The translations under genes and the position numbers were made by a program. Below, one piece after another: positions 1 through 8,200 of a stretch of DNA of 8,532 nt. Within the stretch, counting starts at the first letter, position 1, and every line of letters begins with the position of its first letter. The DNA comes from Candidatus Hydrogenedentota bacterium (GTDB lineage Bacteria; Hydrogenedentota; Hydrogenedentia; Hydrogenedentales; CAITNO01): NCBI GenBank assembly GCA_007124105.1, contig SLFT01000123.1, forward strand, positions 1 to 8,532. Reading direction: 5' to 3'. The notes below the pieces were generated by a model. The model saw nothing but the letters and a program-made list of their open reading frames with translations. It did not search any database and had not been told where the DNA came from.

Positions 1-5
1 GCTCT

Positions 6-23
6 CATTGTCCACATTGTCCA
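6..23. repeat. Two tandem copies of a 9-bp unit
   Basis: The unit CATTGTCCA occurs twice head to tail (6-14 and 15-23) with no mismatch; on the minus strand it reads TGGACAATG twice. It lies at the very left edge, so a longer array could continue outside the window. It is beyond the 3' end of the cca gene and in no convincing gene. Two copies could be chance; the function is unknown. Confidence 0.5.
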
Positions 24-175
24 GAACTTACCCCTTATCCAACGGGATATGGGCCTTGAGTTGCTGCTTGTACGGCCTCTACCTGCCGCGTCCAAACACG
101 CCGCCCATGAACGCGACAACGATTGCGGGGGGATACGCGATCCTATTTGTACTGCTGACGTTGACCACGCTGGTA
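24..175. other. Non-coding stretch after cca; nothing recognised
   Basis: This stretch follows the cca stop codon on the minus strand. Short open frames exist on both strands but none has a ribosome binding site or a recognisable protein family. I see no clear intrinsic terminator for the cca transcript here: there is no GC-rich stem followed by a T run in the minus-strand direction. Transcription may run further left or end by another mechanism. Confidence 0.4.
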
Positions 176-1513
176 CTACGCTTTCCCTTGTTGTCTTGGG
201 TAATGTTTTGACACATACGCTCTTGCAGCGTCAGTGTCTTTCAGCTGTCCATCGAGTTGTAACGCTTCAACCTTTCGCAGGATGCGTTTGAAAGCGGGGC
301 CGGGGGTATAACGCATTTCAATAAGGTCTTTTCCAGTCAGCAGCGGCGGCGGACGCATTGTTTCTTTGTCAAGCGTTGCCAGATAGGTTTCAATAGCGTC
401 AAGGAAGCTCGTATCGCCATGACTGGCGGCGGCGTCCATGCGGCACAGGGCAAGCAGTTCATTAAAACCATCGGTGCGCGCCAGGTGAATGCGTCGGTGT
501 TTGCGCATTTTCATAAAATCCTTGAGACGCATGTGGTTTTCCACCAGCCAGGATACACGCTGTACCATGCGGCTTGTCATGCGCAGCCGCTTGCATATTT
601 TTTCGCTGATCCGCGCTCCCACCTTGTCATGCAGGTTGAAACGGATGCGGTCTTCGTAGGTTTGGGTGACCGGCTTGCCTACATCGTGCAGCAACGCGCC
701 CAGCGCCAGTGTGGGCGAAGCGCGCTCGGGCATCTGTTCGAGAATAAGCAGTGTATGCGCCCACACATCGCCTTCGGGGTGGTAACCCCTTGGTTGTTGA
801 ACGCCGCGCATGGCGGCGATTTCCGGGAGTATCTGCGCGAGCAGTCCTGTTCCCTCAAGGATTTCGAATGCTGTGCGCGCATGACCCTCGGTTAGCATCT
901 TGACCAGTTCGTCGCGGATGCGCTCGGCGCTTGTGGTCGTTATCTGTGAAGCCATCTTCCGCATGGCGGCCAACGTGTCAGGCGCTATTTGAAACCCAAG
1001 CCGCGCCGCAAATCGCGCCGCGCGCAACAGCCGTAACCGGTCTTCCTGGAATCGTTGCCCTGGATTGCCCACGGCGCGAACAATGCGCGCGTTCAAGTCT
1101 TCTCTGCCGCCGACATAGTCCAGTACAGTATCTGTTTCAGGGTCAAAAAACAACGCGTTTATTGTGAAGTCGCGTCGTTGCGCGTCTTGCTTGGGTCCTG
1201 TAAAAGACACAGACGTTGGATGACGACCGTCAAGATAGGGGCCGTCTGTACGAAAGGTAGCCACTTCGAACATGCCCTCGGCGCGCATTACCACAATCAC
1301 ACCAAATTGCGCGCCCACGGCGATGGTTTTCGGGAACAGCGCTGTCACCTGGTCGGGCCGCGCATCGGTCGCTATATCAATGTCATGGGGTGGTTGTCCT
1401 AGAAGCAGGTCGCGTACACAGCCGCCCGCAAACAATGCGCGAAACCCTGCCGCGCGCAGCTGTGCGCATACTTGTCTGGCGGCGTACTCGCGTCGTTTTG
1501 CTTTGTAGCCCAT
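176..1513 (-). CDS. cca: CCA tRNA nucleotidyltransferase with HD domain
   Basis: This enzyme adds or repairs the 3'-terminal CCA of tRNAs in the cytoplasm using CTP and ATP, without a nucleic acid template. The 445-residue product is a class II nucleotidyltransferase. It has GGCVRD at 30-35, the metal-binding DIDIAT at 44-49 (D44 and D46), RRDFTINAL at 113-121, the nucleotide-selecting helix starting EDRLR at 157-161, and ERIRDEL at 197-203. An HD phosphohydrolase-type domain follows, with H253 and the HDVGK motif at 276-280. The ATG at 1513 is preferred because the GGCVRD motif then sits about 30 residues in, as is usual, and the upstream gene stops only 4 bases before it. The longer frame from a TTG at 1573 would overlap that gene by 56 bases. 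No strong Shine-Dalgarno site is seen, so translation may be coupled to the upstream gene. Poly(A) polymerase or a partial CC- or A-adding enzyme is possible but less likely. Confidence 0.9.
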   Translation of the reverse strand: MGYKAKRREYAARQVCAQLRAAGFRALFAGGCVRDLLLGQPPHDIDIATDARPDQVTALFPKTIAVGAQFGVIVVMRAEGMFEVATFRTDGPYLDGRHPTSVSFTGPKQDAQRRDFTINALFFDPETDTVLDYVGGREDLNARIVRAVGNPGQRFQEDRLRLLRAARFAARLGFQIAPDTLAAMRKMASQITTTSAERIRDELVKMLTEGHARTAFEILEGTGLLAQILPEIAAMRGVQQPRGYHPEGDVWAHTLLILEQMPERASPTLALGALLHDVGKPVTQTYEDRIRFNLHDKVGARISEKICKRLRMTSRMVQRVSWLVENHMRLKDFMKMRKHRRIHLARTDGFNELLALCRMDAAASHGDTSFLDAIETYLATLDKETMRPPPLLTGKDLIEMRYTPGPAFKRILRKVEALQLDGQLKDTDAARAYVSKHYPRQQGKA

Positions 1514-1517
1514 CCGG

Positions 1518-3782
1518 TCAGTATCCCGGGGGCCGCAACGTCGGCTCATGCAACGCAAGCGCCTGACGCCCAATGCCGGACAATAGCGCGTATCCGACTG
1601 CGAACGCGATGAGCAGCACCGCGATATGATAATACGCTTTCACGCGAACACATCCGCCGAAAATGGCCAGTAGCAAGGCCTGACCCATCAGCGCCAGGAC
1701 AAACACCGGGCCGCTGTTCCATTGATACAAACCTAGTGCGCCGACAACCACTGCCGCGCAGATAATCGCATGAGAAACAAGAAGGGTGGCCCATCTGCCC
1801 TGAAGGACGCGACACACCGTCACCCGTTCAATCAGCAACAGGCTAAAAACATACAGACCCAGCAAAAATGGGTACCAACCTAAGACATGAGGGAGGGGCG
1901 TATCCACACGCAAGGCGAGCAAAAACACAACACCAGAAACTACTGCTACAACATATCCTAGTGCGCTCATGCCGGGCAGCTTCGTATACCGCAACGCGCG
2001 CGGCAGCAACAGCGCAAAGGCCGTCATGCCCAGCAGGGCAGGCAGATAGTGGATTGGCAGGGTTCTATGTAGCGCCAGTAGGAGAAGCGCAGCCGCCGGG
2101 ACGTAGGGCGCCGCGGCGATAAGTATTTCTGCAAGACGCGGTGGATGGCCCGCGCGCGCGGAAAGGCGTCTGTCCGCATATAGCGCCGGCACCGCTGTTG
2201 CCGCACTCAGCGCAAGCATCAGCATCAGCGGTTTATCAGGCGATGCCGGGGGCACGGCCATTGTTACATAGGGAAAGGCGTAAAAAAGGGCATGGGCGGC
2301 AATTATCGGCCCCAGCGATGCAAACGCAATTGCGGGCGTGAACAGAACAAGCCCTATTCCTAAAAAAAACATGCCTTGCGCGGACAAAATGAGTGGGAGC
2401 GCATCACTGTCTCCACGCATCAAAATGGTGTGTAGCGCGATCATCAGCGTCGCTGTAAAAGCGCAGACCAGCGCAAGCAATTCATGTTCACTGTGGTATC
2501 TTGTTCTGGCGATATTCGGTTCGTGTGCCTTTTGTCCTGGATACGCGTCATATATCCAGCAGGTGTGCAGTCGTGCGGCGAGGCACAACATCGCCGCCGC
2601 CAGGATTAACCACACCCAATATACAGGAAGTGTTGCGGGGCCGAAAAAGAAATAATCCGTGCGCCCGTTCAGCGAGAAGGAACCGACAAAAACAGCGAAC
2701 AGCAGGCCGTATTCTGTTATGCGCAGCAGTTTGTCATTGCGCCAACGCGAAAGGAGTGCCGGCGCGACACAGCCTGACGCCAGCGCCATCAGCCGAAAAG
2801 CCGGACGAAGGGGCAGCAGAAAACACGCCAGCAGCGCCACGACGGCAACGCAGGAAAACAGGGAAACCAGCGCGCCGTTGCCCTGAGTGAAATACAAGGT
2901 TGGCGCGGCAACGGCGCATGCAACAAACGCAACCCCAAGGCTCATCCAGACCATGCCGTCATGTTCGGGAGCAAATAACACTACGCTTGCGGCAACGTAC
3001 AAGAGAATGTTAATTACGGCCAGAGGCAATAGAAAACGATCACGCCCGGGGACGCGGAGCGCCCGACTTACTATAAGGGTTGTTTCGGCGGCGTACAGTA
3101 TCGCCAGTCCCACTGCGATACAGGCGGCCGCCAGGCTGTCCTGGGATGCCGGGGCGCGGCCGAAAAGATAGAACGCGGCATAGGCCAGAATTAAAGCGCA
3201 ATACGGGAAAAGCATTTCGGGCCTGCGCAGGAACCATAGCCACAGCCAGACGATAAGTCCGACGACGCCAAGGAGCAGCATGAGTGAAACGGCTGACTGC
3301 GACAGTAAGGGCGCAGCCGTATGGACCAGAAATAGAGCAAGTCCCACTGTCAACAGACTGTTGGACTGGCTTGCCGTGCGCCAGGAAAGCGTCGCGAATA
3401 GCAGCAGCAGTGCTGCGCACAGCAGCAACCCGCCATAAGGATGCAGGGGGAAACGAAAAGGGAGCGCTTGTTGCGAGGTGTTAAAGAGCATGCGCGTGGC
3501 GGTCAGAAACAGGCACGCCGCCCCGCCTCCGAGCAGCGCCTTACCAAAAGCGCGTTCGCTTGTAGCAAGCAATGCGCCCGTCAGAAAAAGCGTTATCCCC
3601 AGGCCATAGCCCACAGTGAAGACGTAACCCGAGGGCAGCGGCAGATGTGTCAACAAGCCGGCAAATACAGTGAGCGTGAGAATAAAACAGACGCCGGCAA
3701 GTCGCCCCAGGGCAAGCGTATACAGTGTTGTCGCGCCGAAATCCCTTTGCGATGGACAGGGTTTTTGCCTATAAGAAGTCAA
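1518..3782 (-). CDS. Polytopic membrane protein, function unknown
   Basis: The 754-residue product is almost wholly hydrophobic. I count about 24 likely membrane helices from near residue 24 to near residue 727, joined by short loops often containing arginine. One longer hydrophilic loop lies at roughly residues 404-433 and is rich in H, R, E and Y. There is no signal peptide, catalytic motif or nucleotide-binding motif that I recognise. The general look recalls large multi-helix families of unknown function such as DUF2339, but I cannot claim membership. The frame is open back to a TTG at 3833, but a TTG at 3780-3782 is preferred because AAGGA lies 8 bases upstream (3791-3795) and the first helix follows about 24 residues later. 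The gene ends 4 bases before cca and starts 82 bases after the aminotransferase, so it sits in a probable minus-strand operon. Confidence 0.8.
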   Translation of the reverse strand: MTSYRQKPCPSQRDFGATTLYTLALGRLAGVCFILTLTVFAGLLTHLPLPSGYVFTVGYGLGITLFLTGALLATSERAFGKALLGGGAACLFLTATRMLFNTSQQALPFRFPLHPYGGLLLCAALLLLFATLSWRTASQSNSLLTVGLALFLVHTAAPLLSQSAVSLMLLLGVVGLIVWLWLWFLRRPEMLFPYCALILAYAAFYLFGRAPASQDSLAAACIAVGLAILYAAETTLIVSRALRVPGRDRFLLPLAVINILLYVAASVVLFAPEHDGMVWMSLGVAFVACAVAAPTLYFTQGNGALVSLFSCVAVVALLACFLLPLRPAFRLMALASGCVAPALLSRWRNDKLLRITEYGLLFAVFVGSFSLNGRTDYFFFGPATLPVYWVWLILAAAMLCLAARLHTCWIYDAYPGQKAHEPNIARTRYHSEHELLALVCAFTATLMIALHTILMRGDSDALPLILSAQGMFFLGIGLVLFTPAIAFASLGPIIAAHALFYAFPYVTMAVPPASPDKPLMLMLALSAATAVPALYADRRLSARAGHPPRLAEILIAAAPYVPAAALLLLALHRTLPIHYLPALLGMTAFALLLPRALRYTKLPGMSALGYVVAVVSGVVFLLALRVDTPLPHVLGWYPFLLGLYVFSLLLIERVTVCRVLQGRWATLLVSHAIICAAVVVGALGLYQWNSGPVFVLALMGQALLLAIFGGCVRVKAYYHIAVLLIAFAVGYALLSGIGRQALALHEPTLRPPGY

Positions 3783-3790
3783 TACAGGTG

Positions 3791-3795
3791 TCCTT
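3791..3795 (-). promoter_or_regulatory. Shine-Dalgarno site deciding a TTG start
   Basis: On the minus strand AAGGA is followed by 8 bases and then TTG at 3780-3782. The TTG 51 bases further upstream (3831-3833) has no comparable site, so this motif supports the shorter membrane protein. Confidence 0.65.
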
Positions 3796-3796
3796 A

Positions 3797-3821
3797 TATG
3801 TTGTACGAAAGCGTCAACATA
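3797..3821 (-). promoter_or_regulatory. Stem-loop next to the membrane gene's ribosome site
   Basis: TATGTTG at 3797-3803 is the exact inverted complement of CAACATA at 3815-3821. Inside it ACG (3805-3807) pairs with CGT (3812-3814) around a short AAAG or CTTT loop, leaving one unpaired base at 3804. The result is a seven-pair outer stem plus three more pairs. On the minus-strand transcript the hairpin ends one base before the AAGGA site of the membrane protein gene. No U run follows, so it is a poor terminator for the aminotransferase. It could instead be a processing site or a structure that tunes translation; that role is inferred. Confidence 0.45.
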
Positions 3822-3864
3822 CACCCGAAGCAACGTGTATCATGCCCATATCCGATGGCGTGAA

Positions 3865-4965
3865 TCAACCAGCAAGACGCTTCAGGATTTCACATCCCTT
3901 GACAATCGTTTCATCAGCGGCGGCGAAAGAGATGCGGAAGCAGGTCTTATGCTCTGAAAATACGCTGCCGGGAATAATCAATACATTGTTTTCAATGGCT
4001 TTCTTCACGAAGGCGTCGCCGTCGTTGTTGGGCGCTTGCGGAAAAATGTAGAATGCGCCTCCGGGCTTTACGCATGGAAACACATCCTTAAGCGCGTTAT
4101 ATACCAAGTCGCGCTTGTGCCGGTATGCATCCACTTTTGCCGTCATATCCGCTTTCAATGCTGGAATGGCAGCCTTTTGCGCAAAGGACGGCGCGCATAC
4201 AAAGGTATATTGCTGTAACGTGTTCATGGCTTGGATGACATCTTCGGGTCCCGCTGCGTAGCCCAATCGCCAACCGGTCATGGCCATGTTTTTTGAAAAG
4301 CCGTTCAGACACACCACCTTGTCGTACAGGCCGGCCATGGTTGCCGGGGCGTCGTCGTATTGCAGCGATTCATAAATCTCGTCGCTGATGACGAGCAAAT
4401 CATGTTTCTGGGCCACCGCCGCCAGCGCGCGCATCTCTTCAGCATTCAGCGTGACGCCGGTGGGGTTGGCCGGACTGTTCACGATGATTACCTTGGTTTT
4501 TTGTGTAATCGCCTGTTCGACGCGGTCAGCGGTGAGTTTGAAGTCAGGATAGGTATCTACCGGCACGGACGTTCCGCCCAGCAACGAGACAAGGTGTTTG
4601 TACATCACGAAATAAGGGTCGCCGCAAATGACCTCGTCCCCGGGGTTTACAGTTGCCATCAGCGCAAGGAACAAACCGCCTGACACGCCCGATGTGATCA
4701 TGGCGTTATGCAGTGGCACACCGAATTTCTGTTCGTAGTAGTCGGAAACCGCCTCGCGCAACTCTTGGCATCCCCACGTCTGGGTATAGGAGTTAAAACC
4801 GCCTTGTATTTGTCGGCACGCTTCGTCCTTGCATACCTGGTCAACATCGTAATCGGGCTGACCTATGCTCAGGTTGACAGGGTCTTTCATTTGCGCAGCC
4901 AGCGCGAATACTTTTCGGATGCCGCTGGCGTCTATGGCGTTCATCCGGTCGGCAAGATAATGCAT
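3865..4965 (-). CDS. Class I PLP-dependent aminotransferase (AspC/ArAT-like)
   Basis: A cytoplasmic fold-type I aminotransferase of 366 residues, expected to move the amino group of an amino acid such as aspartate or an aromatic one to 2-oxoglutarate. The N-terminal SIGQPD motif is at 33-38, NPTG at 167-170 (N167 contacts the cofactor), SDEIYES at 194-200 (D195 pairs with the pyridine nitrogen, Y198 with the hydroxyl), the Schiff-base lysine K225 in GFSKNMAMTGWRLG, and the substrate-carboxylate arginine R344 in CFRISFA. The open frame reaches a TTG at 5049, but the ATG at 4963-4965 has AGGAG 7 bases upstream (4973-4977) and gives the usual N-terminus. At 366 residues it is rather short against AspC (about 395). 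It is divergent from the galactosidase gene and may head the operon with the membrane protein and cca. The donor substrate cannot be told from sequence. Confidence 0.88.
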   Translation of the reverse strand: MHYLADRMNAIDASGIRKVFALAAQMKDPVNLSIGQPDYDVDQVCKDEACRQIQGGFNSYTQTWGCQELREAVSDYYEQKFGVPLHNAMITSGVSGGLFLALMATVNPGDEVICGDPYFVMYKHLVSLLGGTSVPVDTYPDFKLTADRVEQAITQKTKVIIVNSPANPTGVTLNAEEMRALAAVAQKHDLLVISDEIYESLQYDDAPATMAGLYDKVVCLNGFSKNMAMTGWRLGYAAGPEDVIQAMNTLQQYTFVCAPSFAQKAAIPALKADMTAKVDAYRHKRDLVYNALKDVFPCVKPGGAFYIFPQAPNNDGDAFVKKAIENNVLIIPGSVFSEHKTCFRISFAAADETIVKGCEILKRLAG

Positions 4966-5037
4966 GATGACACTCCTGATGATGGTTGGTGATTGCGCGT
5001 TCCCAAGAAAAGTTGATGCATTGTACACAGCCTCCGG

Positions 5038-5066
5038 ATTATGACGCAACTTGTCTTTTTTTGCGA
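5038..5066 (-). promoter_or_regulatory. Weak candidate promoter for the aminotransferase
   Basis: On the minus strand CATAAT (5038-5043) matches the -10 consensus at five of six positions. A poor -35 candidate, TCGCAA (5061-5066), lies 17 bases upstream. The predicted transcript start near 5031 would leave a leader of about 65 bases. The -35 fit is weak, so this is only a candidate. Confidence 0.2.
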
Positions 5067-5070
5067 TACG

Positions 5071-5088
5071 GCGTCTGTGACGCTTTTT
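5071..5088 (+). terminator. Hairpin with T tract in the divergent gap
   Basis: GCGTC (5071-5075) and GACGC (5079-5083) form a perfect five-pair stem with a TGT loop. TTTTT follows directly, and a second TTTT lies a few bases on. This has the form of a small plus-strand intrinsic terminator. No plus-strand gene lies upstream, so it would end antisense transcription from the minus-strand operon region and insulate the galactosidase promoter. The same palindrome could instead be an operator. The stem is short, so confidence is moderate. Confidence 0.4.
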
Positions 5089-5111
5089 GTCCTTTTCATT
5101 TGTGTCGCGGG

Positions 5112-5141
5112 CTGCAAAACAATAGGATAAACTGCTATGAT
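5112..5141 (+). promoter_or_regulatory. Extended -10 promoter for beta-galactosidase
   Basis: TGCTATGAT at 5133-5141 fits the extended -10 pattern (TG, one base, then TATGAT, five of six to consensus). A weak -35, CTGCAA, lies at 5112-5117 with an 18-base spacer; extended -10 promoters often tolerate a weak -35. Transcription would start near 5148, giving a leader of about 25 bases that includes the AAGGA ribosome site at 5160-5164. No catabolite-activator or repressor site was recognised with confidence. Confidence 0.45.
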
Positions 5142-5172
5142 ACGCGCCAACTGAAGGGAAAGGAACGCTGTC

Positions 5173-5247
5173 ATGTTGCCTGTGATTGTTATTGTTGCGT
5201 TATTCTTGCTTGTCCTGTTATGCGGCATGCGTATTGCGCGCGCGGCT
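5173..5247 (+). other. Predicted signal peptide or membrane anchor of LacZ
   Basis: Residues 3-19 form an uninterrupted hydrophobic stretch, followed by R20, R23 and the ARA motif at 22-24. Export and cleavage after A24 or A25 is the simplest reading. However, the N-region before the core is just ML with no K or R, and the charges lie after the core, which is the reverse of a standard signal peptide. A cysteine at residue 17 is not in a good lipobox, because the residue before it is leucine. Confidence 0.55.
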
Positions 5248-8200
5248 GAAACGCCGGACTGGGAGAATCCCGGTGTTCTCGGACGCAATAAAGAGGAGCC
5301 CGTCTGTACGCGCATGCCCTTCCCTGATACTGCCTCCGCCATACGGCTTCCCCGTGAACAGTCGCCTTTTCATTTCAGTCTTAACGGCGACTGGAAGTTT
5401 CACTGGGCGCCGAATCCGGGGGTACGGCCCGAGGAATTTTATGCGGTTACTTTTGACGACAGCGCCTGGGACACTATCCTTGTACCGGCCAATTGGGAGA
5501 TGGAAGGATACGGTACGCCCATCTATCTGAACGTCAATTATCCCTTTCCCGCCAATCCGCCCCGCATACCACACGACGACAATCCCGTCGGCTCCTATCG
5601 CAGGCATTTTACGGCGCCGGAAGCGTGGTCGGGTCGTCAGGTATTTATCCAGTTTGGCGGCGTGTACAGCGCCTTTTATCTGTGGGTAAATGGCCATAAA
5701 GTGGGGTACAGCCAGGAAAGCAAAACCCCCGCGGAATTTAACATTACGCCTTATCTGCAAGCGGGAGAGAATCTGCTGGCGGTCGAGGTATACCGCTGGT
5801 GCGACGGCAGTTATCTCGAAGACCAGGATATGTGGCGGCTCAGCGGCATCTTTCGCGATGTATTCCTATACAGCGTTGCGCCCCTGCACATTTCCGACTA
5901 TGCCATTGTTTCCGATCTCGATGCGGCCTATCTGGATGCGCGGCTTACGGTCAGGGCAACATTGCGGAATCTTGATGAAGAGGCGCGCGTATGCCCGCGC
6001 GTGGAAGCGATTCTCCATGATCCCGACGGCGCGCCCGTGGGCGGTCCCATTGTGTTGATTAGTGAAGCGTCAGAGATTGCGCCAGGCGCACAAACAGCAT
6101 TTCTTGGCGCGTTGCATGTGGCCAGTCCCTTGAAATGGACCAGCGAAACACCGTATCTATACACAGTAGTCTTGACGCTGAAAGACGATACAGGCGCAGT
6201 GGTGGAGGCCCATGGCGTCCGCCATGGTTTTCGCAAGATAGAAGTGCGCGAAAAACGCTTTCTGATAAACGGCGCGCCCATTCACATCAAAGGCGTAAAC
6301 CGGCATGAACACAGCCCCGACCGGGGGCGGGCCGTCACCCGCGACGAGATGAAGCGGGACGCGCTGATCATGAAGCAGCACAATATCAACACGGTGCGTA
6401 CTTCCCATTATCCAAACCATCCCGCATGGTACGATCTGTGCGATCAATACGGTCTATACGTGATTGACGAAGCCAATATCGAGTCCCACGGCATGGGCTA
6501 CGGTCTTGACAAGACACTGGGCAACAACCCGACATGGGAAGCGGCCCATGTTGATCGGGTGCGCCGCATGGTGGAACGCGACAAGAATCATCCCAGCGTG
6601 ATTATGTGGAGCATGGGCAATGAAGCGGGACCGGGCTGTAATTTTGCTGTTTGCGCCGCCCTCATTCGTCAACTTGATCCCACCCGCCCTATCCATTACG
6701 AACGTTACAACGAAGTTGCCGACGTACACAGCGAGATGTACCAACGTATTCCGCAACTACTGGATTACGTGGCCTCAGGCAGTGGGAAACCCTACATGCT
6801 TTGCGAGTACGCCCACGCCATGGGAAACAGCGTGGGCAACCTGCAAGACTACTGGGATGTGTTCGAGGCGCACCCTGTTTTCATGGGCGGTTGTATCTGG
6901 GATTTTGTTGACCAGGCGTTGCGCAAAAGTTTTGACGACCCGCGCGGCAGCCGCAAAACGCCCGCGCCCCATTACAAGAAAGACTGGTTCTGGGCTTATG
7001 GCGGCGATTATGGCGAATGTCGCCACGACGACATCTTCTGCTGTGACGGTCTGTTTCAGGCGGACCGTACGCCCAACCCCTCGGCGGCGGAAGTGAAGAA
7101 AGTTTACCAATACATCAAATTCGAGCCGGTGGACCTGAGCGGCGGCAAGATACGCGTTCATAACAAGCATTATTTTCTGGATACCGGCTATTTGGAAATG
7201 CACTGGGAGATTATGAGCGACGGTGAACTGCTCGAACAGGGCTTGTTGCCCATGATGGCCATACCCCCGGGCGAAAGCGAAGCGGTAATTATTCCCTTTA
7301 CGCCGCCCATTGCCCGCCCCGCCACGGAAACCTTCATCACGTTGTCGGCCCATCTTGCAAAGGAGCAGCCCTGGGCCGCGGCAGGATTCGAAGTGGCGTG
7401 GGACCAGTATAAACTGCCTGTCGCGAATGTACCTGCTATCATAACAAAACCAGATACAGTGGCCGCTGTCGCAGTCACGGAAGATGCGGATGCGATAACG
7501 GTCACAGGCGGGAATTTCACAGCGACATTAGACAAGATTACGGGCGATATGGTCTCGTGGAAGGCGGCGGACGCCGAAATGATTATCGCGCCGCTGCGCC
7601 CGAACTTTTGGCGCGCGCCCACAGACAACGACCGGGGAAACAATATGCCGGTACGACTCGCATACTGGCGCGACGCAACGGCGCATAGACGAATAACCGA
7701 AATCGTGGTCACGCATCCCGCCCCGGGCGCGGCGCAGGTCGCCATCCAGAGCGTTTTACCAGACAATCTTGCCTTGATGTTAACGACCTACACCGTATAT
7801 GGCAACGGGGATGTCGTGGTCGCGGTGTCAATGCAGCGGGAAGAAGACGCGCCGGAACTGCCCCGCTTCGGCATGCAAGTTGCCATTCCAGGATGTTACA
7901 ACCAGATGGCATGGTTCGGGCGCGGCCCCCATGAAAGCTATTGCGACCGCAAGACCGGCGCGGCCGTAGGTCTGTACCGGGGTTTAGTCGAGGAGTGCAT
8001 ACAGGGCTATGTGCGCCCCCAGGAAAACGGCAACCGCACCGGTGTGCGCTGGATAAGCCTTACGGACACAAGAGGACGCGGCCTGCTCGCATCCGGTATG
8101 CCAACGATCCACGCCAGCGCATGGCCCTACACCCAGGAAGACCTCGAAGCGGCAACGCATGATTGTATGGCGCCGCGCCGCGACCTTGTTGTCCTCAATC

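Noticed and set aside
131..143. Inverted repeat GGAT/ATCC as a terminator for cca
   Set aside because: Only four pairs and no T run in the minus-strand direction.
89..178. Minus-strand frame from a GTG just past the cca stop, about 29 codons
   Set aside because: No ribosome site and no recognisable family; length is compatible with chance.
8..211. Plus-strand frame with a hydrophobic stretch, also startable at the ATG at 108
   Set aside because: It begins with TTG, has no ribosome site, and its end overlaps the firmly identified 3' end of cca on the other strand.
1518..3833. Longer membrane protein starting at the TTG at 3833
   Set aside because: No Shine-Dalgarno site there, the extra 17 residues are not membrane-like, and the stem-loop at 3797-3821 would be coding; the TTG at 3782 has AAGGA at 8 bases.
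3865..5049. Longer aminotransferase starting at the TTG at 5049
   Set aside because: The added 28 residues do not match the family N-terminus, while the ATG at 4965 has AGGAG 7 bases upstream.
5189..5229. Lipoprotein signal in LacZ using the cysteine at residue 17
   Set aside because: The residue before the cysteine is leucine, where lipoboxes need a small residue, and hydrophobicity continues past it.
5218..7766. Several minus-strand open frames of 100-190 codons opposite lacZ
   Set aside because: They mirror the codon structure of the strongly supported GH2 gene and show no protein family features.
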